From CAZNVB01 sp964576265 (GTDB lineage Bacteria > Acidobacteriota > Aminicenantia > Aminicenantales > UBA8522): a DNA stretch of 7,001 nucleotides. A program made the translations under genes and the position numbers. The stretch covers positions 1 to 7,001 of the forward strand of contig CAZNVB010000056.1 of the NCBI GenBank assembly GCA_964576265.1. Direction: 5' to 3'. The notes below the pieces were generated by a model. That model was not told where the DNA came from. It worked only from the letters and a program-made list of their open reading frames with translations, and ran no database searches. Positions 1-5,500 of the stretch are shown here, one piece after another; within the stretch, counting starts at the first letter, position 1; the number at the start of each line of letters is the position of its first letter.

Positions 1-1
1 C

Positions 2-664
2 AACAACCTTCCCTGGCTGAAAGAGGAGAAAGGGCTGCGGTTGTGCGACCGGTCGTTAGCCACGGCGATTCTGTTCGACTACTGCCCGGGCGGAAAAACG
101 GAAGCCGCCCTCCAGGCGCTGGCCGATTGTCCGCCGGAGATGGGCTTTTCCTATCCGGCCAACGCCGGCTGGAGGCTCTGGGCGCTGGCCAAGGGGGGGC
201 GAGCCGAGGTCATCGTCAAAGACCTGCGCGAGCGTTGGGCGAAGATGGATTCGGTCAGGCTGAACAACACGATCCAGGAAGACTGGCAGGCGAAGCCTGA
301 TTCCGGAGCCCAGTGGAGTCATTGCGCCGTGGTTCCTCTCTACATCGCCTACATGGGGCTGGCCGGCATCCGACCGCTCGAACCCGGGTTCAGGCGCGTA
401 GAGATCCGGCCGCAGCCGGGCGGCCTGGAAAGGCTGGAGCTCACCGCTCAAACCGTACGCGGCCCGATCCGGTTCAAATCACAGGGGTACCCCGGCAACC
501 GGGAGCTGACCGTTGAACTTCCGCCCGACTGTGAGGGAGAACTTGTCCTTGCGGAAAGTGAATCCGTCGACCTCGCCCCTCTGCCCAAGCAGGTCCCCGG
601 GAAACCGAAGCGCTATCTCCTGCCGGGCGGCCGAACCGTGACCGCAAATCTGACATACACCTAA
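2..664 (+). CDS. alpha-L-rhamnosidase (GH78), C-terminal part, 5' end outside window
   Basis: Partial gene. The frame is open from the left edge (codons from base 2) to a TAA at 662-664, leaving 220 residues; the TTG at 41 is not the true start. GH78 enzymes release terminal alpha-L-rhamnose from plant or microbial glycans and glycosides. The visible part covers the end of the (alpha/alpha)6-barrel (aromatic and Gly-rich segments around fragment residues 47-63; 'NNTIQEDW' then 'SHCAVVPLYIAYMGLAGIRP') and the C-terminal beta-sandwich, opened by 'GIRPLEPGFRRVEIRPQP' and 'TVRGPIRF', the characteristic rhamnosidase C-domain pattern. The Glu in 'TIQEDW' lies about 127 residues from the C-terminus and aligns by pattern with the 'T..WE.W' motif that holds the proposed general base in this family; that assignment is inference. 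Signal peptide and general acid are off-window. Other (alpha/alpha)6 glycosidases are possible but less likely given the C-domain. Confidence 0.85.
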   Translation, partial: NNLPWLKEEKGLRLCDRSLATAILFDYCPGGKTEAALQALADCPPEMGFSYPANAGWRLWALAKGGRAEVIVKDLRERWAKMDSVRLNNTIQEDWQAKPDSGAQWSHCAVVPLYIAYMGLAGIRPLEPGFRRVEIRPQPGGLERLELTAQTVRGPIRFKSQGYPGNRELTVELPPDCEGELVLAESESVDLAPLPKQVPGKPKRYLLPGGRTVTANLTYT

Positions 665-733
665 GCTGGATTTCTTATTAAATGGCCTTTAATTTTCGTG
701 CCGAGAGGCTTTCGTCGCGTCATGGGAAATTCT

Positions 734-1156
734 TCACCATGCGAAGAGGAAAGATCTCCTCTCCTCTTCGATATCAACCTGGAATCGTCCGTTGTAAGTA
801 TTTTCCAGGTTCCAGCGGCCGATCTGATCCTGCTTGGACAGGATGATCTCTGCGACAGCCTGCATCCTTGGATCCCGATAGCCGAGTTTTGTCAATAACT
901 CGAAGACCAGGGCGTCCCCATCCCACATCGTAGGAAAACCAAACTTAACCTATTTGAGCTTGGCGACCTTAGACCTGGCGAGGATTTGGGGAACAATCCC
1001 TTGCTTCATGATCACTATCTTGGCCGCAACGACGCGCTTGTCGCGGGACGGAAGGCCAAGGAGAGCGACGAGAGCAAAATAGCGGACCGAGGGATCATCC
1101 TCTCCGAAAAGCCAGGGAAGCGGGTCCGCCTTTAGAGCGGAGATCCCATCGGTCAG
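734..1156 (-). pseudogene. squalene-cyclase/prenyltransferase-like protein, internally deleted with in-frame stop
   Basis: Two well-preserved family ends sit in one frame separated by a TAG at 950-952. The N-terminal piece (1156-950, 68 residues) reads 'ALKADPLPWLFGEDDPSVRY' and continues to 'IVPQILAR', the usual opening of terpenoid-cyclase-like (squalene/prenyltransferase fold) hypothetical proteins. The C-terminal piece reads 'VKFGFPTMWDGDALVFELLT', 'KLGYRDPRM', 'ILSKQDQIGRWNLENTYNGR', the usual end of the same family. Members I know of are roughly 300 residues or more, so most of the alpha/alpha barrel is missing. After 'VDIEEE' the frame goes off and stops at 734; 'LRMVKNF', resembling the normal 'LRVLK.FY' tail, appears in another frame near 720-737, suggesting a second lesion. 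No ATG is present: the natural start position is a CTG whose last bases overlap the TGA of the upstream gene (CTGA). The function of intact members is not established. It looks non-functional. Confidence 0.8.
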
Positions 1157-1608
1157 CCGCGGATCCGGGTAATCTCAAAGACCACTGGGTTGGCGGCGTC
1201 GGGGCAGGCGTGAGTTTTCTTGTCAGGATTCTCAGTCAGCCAGGGAAAGCGCGCCTCGTACAGCATGGCGAAGGCTGCCGGGAGCATGCTGTAAAGAGCG
1301 TGGATGCAGATTTTGCCGTCAACACCCTGATCCGTGATCTTGACGATGTCGCCGGGCTGATGTCCCATGCCGCAAGTTCCTTTGACGCTTCGGACTTTCA
1401 CCTCGATGTATTTGACTGGTTTTTCCATTTTTTCCTCCCCGGACGACGGCAAGCGAATGGACCCCGGGCCTGAATGATGTGCCCAATGGTCCGCCTTTTC
1501 AAAAGCCCTGGCTTTCGCGGCCAGATAGGGGCAGGTGATTGTTCCTATCACCGCGGCGGGAACGGCCTTAATGAACTCCCGGCGCTTGACCGTCGATTTC
1601 CGACTCAT
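1153..1608 (-). CDS. TIGR04076-family small Cys protein with an N-terminal Tat-like leader (true start may be internal)
   Basis: The 151-residue frame has two parts. Residues 61-151 match the small TIGR04076 family (function unknown, about 90 residues): 'VKGTCGMGHQPGD', 'GKICIHALYSMLP', 'FPWLTENPD' and 'CPDAANPVVFEITR', with conserved Cys79, Cys101 and Cys135 (full-frame numbering). Residues 1-60 are unusual for the family: 'KRREFIK' (Arg9-Arg10) followed by a hydrophobic stretch to about residue 31 looks like a twin-arginine export signal, then a low-complexity linker. Met61 (complement of 1426-1428) has an excellent GGGGAGG Shine-Dalgarno 5 nt upstream, so a cytosolic 91-residue protein starting there is equally or more likely. 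The longer start has its own promoter candidate and a weaker purine-rich site. The stop overlaps the downstream cyclase-like pseudogene, pointing to a former operon. The leader may be the remnant of a separate Tat-exported protein. Confidence 0.72.
   Translation of the reverse strand: MSRKSTVKRREFIKAVPAAVIGTITCPYLAAKARAFEKADHWAHHSGPGSIRLPSSGEEKMEKPVKYIEVKVRSVKGTCGMGHQPGDIVKITDQGVDGKICIHALYSMLPAAFAMLYEARFPWLTENPDKKTHACPDAANPVVFEITRIRG
1434..1440 (-). promoter_or_regulatory. strong Shine-Dalgarno for internal start at 1428
   Basis: Read on the minus strand, GGGGAGG is followed by five A residues and ATG (complement of 1426-1428). It sits inside the longer frame as codons for 'SGEEK', but the spacing and sequence are those of a good ribosome binding site. 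It places a start exactly where TIGR04076 homology begins, giving a 91-residue product of normal family length. It therefore argues for the short form as the original gene. Confidence 0.65.
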
Positions 1609-1633
1609 GTTTCGCGATGCCTTCTCCCCTCGG

Positions 1634-1663
1634 AATCTATCCGAGCAGACCCTGCCTTGTCAA
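1634..1663 (-). promoter_or_regulatory. sigma70-like promoter candidate for the TIGR04076 operon
   Basis: On the minus strand a perfect TTGACA (complement of 1658-1663) is followed after 18 nt by TAGATT (complement of 1634-1639, 4 of 6 matches to TATAAT). Transcription would begin near 1627, about 18 nt before the ATG at 1608, with a purine-rich GGGGAGAAGG at 1620-1629. It supports transcription of the frame starting at 1608. It is a pattern match only; the -10 is imperfect. Confidence 0.45.
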
Positions 1664-1884
1664 GAAGAATGAGGCGCTTCACCGGCCGGCGAAAATCGTC
1701 CTCTCGGGACCAGCGCTTTCCGTCGGGGCGCCGGAGGATGAATCCCCTCTCGCCTCCAAGTTGAAAGCCTCTCGGGGAATGAATACAATGACTGCGATGA
1801 CCCTGAAGCGGAGGTTTCTCCACCTCAAGCGCAGGCGCGGTTATCCGAATCGCCATCGATCTTTTTAAGCGTTAATGGATCGGA

Positions 1885-1890
1885 AAGGAG
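1885..1890 (+). promoter_or_regulatory. Shine-Dalgarno AAGGAG for the small ORF
   Basis: AAGGAG ends 7 nt before the ATG at 1898, a textbook bacterial ribosome binding site and spacing. It is the main reason to believe the 49-codon reading frame that follows is, or was recently, translated. Confidence 0.6.
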
Positions 1891-1897
1891 AAGGACG

Positions 1898-2047
1898 ATG
1901 CCCGTCTGGAAATACGCCGATCTCGAAGAAATCCAAGTCAACCTGGAGGGCGCCCGGGAAGTCCGCAAGAAGATTCCGAATGTTCAGAATCCCTACGACG
2001 AAGATTTCGAGCTCATTTGCCTGGTGCCGAACCGCAGAGAATTCTAA
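1898..2047 (+). CDS. small hypothetical protein (49 aa), possibly a truncated cupin N-terminus
   Basis: ATG at 1898 to TAA at 2045-2047, opened by an ideal AAGGAG ribosome binding site. The product begins 'MPVWKYADLEEIQVNLEGAR' and ends 'LICLVPNRREF'. It is soluble and charged, with no membrane segment, signal peptide or Cys pair (a single Cys). The order 'K-Y-x-(D/E)-(L/E)-E-E-x-x-V-N-x-E-G-A-(K/R)' followed by a short loop and '(D/N)F-x-L' resembles the first strands of small cupin proteins, whose metal-binding His motifs would follow but are absent here. This may therefore be a gene broken soon after its start; it could equally be a real small protein. It lies 37 nt before the symporter GTG on the same strand, so cotranscription is likely. 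Family assignment is a weak inference. Confidence 0.5.
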   Translation: MPVWKYADLEEIQVNLEGAREVRKKIPNVQNPYDEDFELICLVPNRREF

Positions 2048-2084
2048 ACCCGACACGATGGAACGAGACGTCCTTTAAAGGTCC

Positions 2085-4043
2085 GTGCGCTACCTAAGGC
2101 TCGGGGATTACGCCGTCATCCTAGCCTATTTTTCCATCCTCATCGCCATCGGAACCTATTTTCGCAAAAGAGCGGCCGAGAGCATGGAGCAGTATTTTCT
2201 GGCCGGCCGCAAAATGCCCTGGTGGGCTCTCGGCCTTTCCCAAATGACATTCTGGTTCGACATGACCGGAACGATGATCATCACCTCTTTTCTTTTCCTT
2301 CTCGGCCCGCGCGGAATCTACGTCGAGTTCCGGGGAGGAGCCGGACTCGTTCTCATCTTCTTCATGCTCTGGACGGGGAAATGGCACCGCCGCTCGGGCG
2401 TCATTACCGGCGCCGAATGGATGATCTTCCGCTTCGGCCGGGACTTCTGGGCTCACTTCGCCCGGCTGATGTCGGTTGTCTCGTCCGTCGTCATCAACCT
2501 GGCGCTTCTCGCCTACTCCTTCAAAGGCGCCGGTCTCTTCCTCTCCATGTTTCTGCCGTTCTCGCCGCTCTTCTGCTCGCTGATCATGATGATCGTCACC
2601 GGCCTTTATACCATCGAGGCCGGGTTTTACGGTGTTGTCTTCACCGATATCTTCCAGTCCGTTTGCATCTGGATCGGTGTCGGGTTCATCGTCGCCCTGG
2701 CAGTGACGAGGATCGCCGGCGTGGCCGACCTCGGGGCACTGGCGACCTCCGTCACGGGCAATCCCGACTGGCTGAGCACGCTTCCGCAATGGAAAACGCA
2801 GCTGCCCGCCGGCTACGAACAGTACAGTTTCCTCTTCATGATGATGCTGTTCTATCTGGGAAAGACAATCGTTCAAGGCCTGGGGACGGGGGCCGACCCC
2901 AGGTTTTTCGGCGCCCGGAGCGACCGGGATTGCGGATTGCTGAGTTTTACCGCCGGCTGGACGTTTATGCTTCGCTGGCCGCTGATGATGAGTTTTGTGG
3001 TCCTGGGATTGCTGCTCATCAGGAGTCTTTTCCCGGATCAGACGGTCCTGGCGCAGGCGGCGGATTTGATCAAAGCCCATGCCGGGGCCGTGCCTCAAAA
3101 CGAGTGGCCGGAGCTCATCTCCAGGATCATGAATCATCCCCAAACCTTTCCACAGGAACTCGTCGGCGGGCTCGCCCACCTCCTCGGCCAGGACTGGACG
3201 TCCAAGCTCAGCCTCCTGAGCTACCATGGCACGGTCGATCCGGAGCGCATCCTGCCGGCCGTGCTTCTGATGAGCATTCCGGTCGGGCTCCGGGGGCTGC
3301 TTCTCGTCGCTTTTCTGGCGGCCGCCATGTCCACCTTCAACGCCATCGTCAACTCGAGCACTGGCTTTTTAACGCGTGACCTTTACCAGGGATACATCCG
3401 GCCGAAGGCCAAGAACAAAGAGCTCATCCATATGAGCTATGTCTTCGGCGCGCTGGTGATGCTCATCGGTTTCGCCACGGCTTATTCAACCAAGAACATC
3501 AATGATATCTGGGGCTGGCTGACGATGGGGCTGGTCGGGGGGACGATGATCCCCACGGTGCTTCGGCTCTACTGGTGGCGGTTCAACGGAAGCGGCTTTG
3601 CCCTGGGAACGTTGCTCGGACTGGCGGCGGCCCTGCTTCAAAGAATCCTCATCCCCGGGATGCCCGAGTGGCAGCAGATTCTCTACATGGTCGGGATGGG
3701 AACGCTCGGAAGCGTCATCGCCACCTTCATCCGGCCGCCAACCGAGCGGTCCGTCCTGGAGCGCTTCTATCGGACGACAAAACCGTTCGGCTGGTGGGCA
3801 CCGCTGCGCAAAATCCTCCCGCCGCAGGAGGCTGCGGCCGCGGCGGCCGAGCACAAATATGACTTGATTTCGCTCCCCTTCGCCTTCTTCTGGCAGCTGA
3901 CCATGTTGATGCTGCCGGTGCTGCTCATCGTCCGGCAGTACCGCTCCGCCGCGGTCGCAGCAGCGATCTTTGGCGTCGCCCTCACCGGCCTTTATTTCTT
4001 TTGGTACAAGAAACTCCCCCCGCCCGAAAAGCCGAAAAGGTAA
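2085..4043 (+). CDS. sodium:solute symporter (SSS family)
   Basis: A 652-residue inner-membrane protein of the SSS family (LeuT fold), expected to couple Na+ influx to uptake of a small organic solute; the substrate cannot be read from sequence. The N-terminus is typical: 'LGDYAVILAYFSILIAIGTY' (residues 6-25), then 'YFLAGRKMPWWALGLSQM' (37-54) and 'DMTGT' (59-63). Residues 174-191 ('LYTIEAGFYGVVFTDIFQ') correspond to the signature loop and helix usually reading 'YT..GG...V..TD..Q', here with AG in place of GG. Residues 411-434 ('LAAAMSTFNAIVNSSTGFLT' then 'RDLY') are the helix carrying the Na2-site Ser/Thr residues. About a dozen or more hydrophobic segments are visible, with extra helices at about 596-615 and 621-639 after a polar 'PTERSVLERFYRTTKPFGWW' segment (552-571). 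GTG at 2085 is chosen because residues 1-10 fit the family; only a weak AAAGG precedes it. It could be a sugar transporter, but that is guesswork. Confidence 0.93.
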   Translation: MRYLRLGDYAVILAYFSILIAIGTYFRKRAAESMEQYFLAGRKMPWWALGLSQMTFWFDMTGTMIITSFLFLLGPRGIYVEFRGGAGLVLIFFMLWTGKWHRRSGVITGAEWMIFRFGRDFWAHFARLMSVVSSVVINLALLAYSFKGAGLFLSMFLPFSPLFCSLIMMIVTGLYTIEAGFYGVVFTDIFQSVCIWIGVGFIVALAVTRIAGVADLGALATSVTGNPDWLSTLPQWKTQLPAGYEQYSFLFMMMLFYLGKTIVQGLGTGADPRFFGARSDRDCGLLSFTAGWTFMLRWPLMMSFVVLGLLLIRSLFPDQTVLAQAADLIKAHAGAVPQNEWPELISRIMNHPQTFPQELVGGLAHLLGQDWTSKLSLLSYHGTVDPERILPAVLLMSIPVGLRGLLLVAFLAAAMSTFNAIVNSSTGFLTRDLYQGYIRPKAKNKELIHMSYVFGALVMLIGFATAYSTKNINDIWGWLTMGLVGGTMIPTVLRLYWWRFNGSGFALGTLLGLAAALLQRILIPGMPEWQQILYMVGMGTLGSVIATFIRPPTERSVLERFYRTTKPFGWWAPLRKILPPQEAAAAAAEHKYDLISLPFAFFWQLTMLMLPVLLIVRQYRSAAVAAAIFGVALTGLYFFWYKKLPPPEKPKR

Positions 4044-4103
4044 ACTTCATCTGCCTATTTTTGCCCGTTCAACCGATCATCAAGAAAACGAACGATTTCC
4101 GAG

Positions 4104-4128
4104 AATGACGCCCCCGCCTTGCGTCGTT
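4104..4128. other. 8-bp hairpin between symporter and Fe-S gene
   Basis: AATGACGC (4104-4111) pairs with GCGTCGTT (4121-4128) through one T-G wobble around a 9-nt loop. It lies 60 nt after the symporter stop. There is no U-run after it on the plus strand, so it is not a classic intrinsic terminator. It might be an imperfect terminator, an mRNA-stabilising stem or chance. The rest of the 181-nt gap holds no recognisable gene. Confidence 0.35.
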
Positions 4129-4172
4129 GAAAAGAACCGGGGAAAGAAAGGGAGTCTGTCCAAAGGAATGAG

Positions 4173-4201
4173 TTGCCCTTGAATCTTTCGCCAAGTAAAA
4201 T
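4173..4201 (+). promoter_or_regulatory. sigma70-like promoter candidate for the Fe-S/HTH gene
   Basis: TTGCCC (4173-4178) and TAAAAT (4196-4201, 5 of 6 matches to TATAAT) are separated by exactly 17 nt. Initiation near 4208 would leave a 5' leader of about 17 nt with a weak GAGGC before the ATG at 4225. Position, spacing and -10 quality are good; the -35 is only 4 of 6. It would make this gene independent of the symporter. Confidence 0.45.
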
Positions 4202-4224
4202 AGGACGCAGAAACGAGGCCTCCG

Positions 4225-5352
4225 ATGAAAGATGATATTTACATCCGCCTGGCCCGGCATCTCGACGACCTGCCCGGAGGATTTCCCCGGACGGAGAGCG
4301 GGGTCGAACTTCGCATTTTACGGCGGCTTTTTTCACCCGACGAGGCCGAACTCGCACTCAAGCTTTCCCTGATTCCCCAGGAGGCCAAAGTTATAGCCCG
4401 AAAAGCGGGGCTCTCTCAAGAAGAGGCATCCCTCCAGCTGGAAAAGTTGTCCAAAAAGGGTCTGATTTACCGGATCGAATCCCGCTCCGGCGATCCCAAA
4501 TATGTCGCCATCCAATTCGCCATCGGCATCTGGGAGTTCCATGTCAACAACCTCAGCCCGGAGCTCGTCCGCGACATGGAAGAATACATTCCCACGCTGC
4601 TCAACCTCGAGACCTGGAAAAGAGCGCCTCAGCTGCGGACGGTTCCCGTCGGCCGGAGCATCCCCGCCGCCATCGAAGTCATGCCCCATGAGAACGCTGA
4701 AGCCATGGTCCGCAAGCAGACGAAGTGGCTGGTGGCGCCCTGCATCTGCCGGCGGGAACGCAAAATGGTCGGCGAGGGATGCAGCCGGATGGAAGAGGCC
4801 TGCCTTGTCTTCGGCCGGGGGGCCGACTTTTACGAAAAAAACGGGATCGGGAGGAAGATCAGCCTGCAGGAAGCGCTGGCCATCCTGCGGAGGGCCGACG
4901 AAGAAGGGCTCATTCTCCAGCCCAGCAATTCCCAACAAATCGCCAACATCTGCTGTTGCTGTGGCTGCTGTTGCGGAGTCCTGAGGACCATCAAGCGCCA
5001 TCCCAAACCGGCGAGCATCGTTTCCACGTCCTTTTCGGCTTCGTCCAGCCCGGAGCGCTGTTCAGGCTGCGAGACTTGCCTCTCCCGCTGCCAAATGGGC
5101 GCCATCCGGATCGAAAAGGGCAAAAGCACCGTCGATCGCGACCGGTGCATCGGGTGCGGACTTTGCGTTTCGACCTGCCCCACAGGGAGCCTCCGGCTGA
5201 TCAGGAAACCGGCCGAAAAGCTTCCGGATGTACCCAAAAATCAGTTCGAAGCCTATAAGAAGCTCGCCCGCGTTCGGGGCAAGCTCGGTGTGGCAAGGCA
5301 AGCACAAATCATCCTTGAAGCCGCCTATGACCGCCTGCGAGTGCGAAAGTAG
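4225..5352 (+). CDS. 4Fe-4S ferredoxin-type protein with N-terminal winged-helix-like domain
   Basis: 375 residues, cytoplasmic (no signal or membrane segment). Residues about 42-95 ('LIPQEAKVIARKAGLSQEEA' through 'QLEKLSKKGLIYRI') look like a winged helix-turn-helix of the MarR/TrmB type. The middle has 'APCICRRERK' (Cys173, Cys175), Cys186 and Cys193, then 'GIGRKISLQEAL...ADEEGLILQ' and 'NICCCCGCCCG', with seven Cys in residues 243-250. The C-terminus has two CX2CX2CX3C motifs (Cys279/282/285/289 and Cys308/311/314/318-Pro), diagnostic of a 2x[4Fe-4S] ferredoxin domain. I recognise this architecture from uncharacterised iron-sulphur proteins of anaerobes; the physiological role is unknown. 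The HTH could mean a redox-responsive regulator, or merely a structural fold in an electron-transfer protein. It has its own promoter candidate. The ferredoxin assignment is firm; the HTH assignment is moderate. Confidence 0.88.
   Translation: MKDDIYIRLARHLDDLPGGFPRTESGVELRILRRLFSPDEAELALKLSLIPQEAKVIARKAGLSQEEASLQLEKLSKKGLIYRIESRSGDPKYVAIQFAIGIWEFHVNNLSPELVRDMEEYIPTLLNLETWKRAPQLRTVPVGRSIPAAIEVMPHENAEAMVRKQTKWLVAPCICRRERKMVGEGCSRMEEACLVFGRGADFYEKNGIGRKISLQEALAILRRADEEGLILQPSNSQQIANICCCCGCCCGVLRTIKRHPKPASIVSTSFSASSSPERCSGCETCLSRCQMGAIRIEKGKSTVDRDRCIGCGLCVSTCPTGSLRLIRKPAEKLPDVPKNQFEAYKKLARVRGKLGVARQAQIILEAAYDRLRVRK
4951..4974 (+). other. Cys-codon cluster encoding the CCCCGCCC motif
   Basis: Eight consecutive codons, TGC and TGT in alternation interrupted once by GGC, encode Cys243-Cys250 of the Fe-S protein. 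Protein-level conservation of neighbouring 'NIC.CCG.CCGVLR' in related proteins (from memory) suggests the residues are selected, but the near-repetitive TGY tract is also a place where replication slippage or sequencing error could alter the count. Confidence 0.5.
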
Positions 5353-5500
5353 TCTGGGGAAAAATTAAATGCTCAAGGTGGAGAATTCAACGGACCGGAA
5401 ATCTCTTCACGGCGAATTGGAGCCGACGGGCGGATTTCGTTCCCGGATTCGACCGGGCCGTGAGCGAATCGCGCCCAATGCTGCCTGAAAAGACCGAAAG
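5353..5500. other. 148-nt spacer, no gene supported
   Basis: Between the Fe-S gene and the NUDIX gene. A 39-codon frame opens at an ATG near 5378 but has no ribosome binding site or recognisable product. CCCGG (5442-5446) and CCGGG (5453-5457) could form a 5-bp hairpin with a 6-nt loop, without a T-run. I see no clear promoter for the NUDIX gene. Confidence 0.4.

Larger units (their letters stand above)
1609..1897. other. intergenic region between divergent genes, no gene supported
   Basis: About 290 nt separate the minus-strand TIGR04076 gene from the plus-strand small ORF. Open frames on both strands here (for example 1617-1868 + and 1605-1856 -) show Arg/Ser/Pro-rich, shadow-like translations with no recognisable family and no good ribosome binding site. 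The minus-strand promoter candidate occupies 1634-1663. I could not find a clear -35/-10 pair for the plus-strand genes. A short inverted repeat, GAGGT with 6-nt loop and ACCTC, occurs near 1812-1827 but is too weak to call. Confidence 0.5.

Noticed and set aside
41..664. TTG at 41 as the start of a complete 207-residue gene
   Set aside because: The frame is open to base 2 and the sequence begins in the middle of a GH78 catalytic domain.
698..898. Plus-strand 66-codon frame
   Set aside because: It is antisense to the cyclase-like pseudogene, whose minus-strand reading clearly matches a family.
1617..1868. Plus-strand 83-codon frame upstream of the small ORF
   Set aside because: Basic, low-information translation overlapping a minus-strand promoter candidate; no family resemblance.
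2121..3227. Long antisense open frame (368 codons) opposite the symporter
   Set aside because: Its translation is His/Asp/Glu/Arg/Pro-rich with no hydrophobic core or family signal; it is a codon-bias shadow of the clear SSS gene.
2222..3379. Open frame of 385 codons on the plus strand inside the symporter
   Set aside because: Arg/Pro/Ser-rich out-of-frame translation of a membrane-protein gene; the SSS frame is unmistakable.
4333..5001. Antisense open frame (222 codons) opposite the Fe-S gene
   Set aside because: No recognisable domain and no ribosome binding site; the sense frame carries all ferredoxin motifs.
5442..5457. CCCGG/CCGGG hairpin as a terminator of the Fe-S gene
   Set aside because: Only 5 bp, no T-run, and 90 nt from the stop codon.
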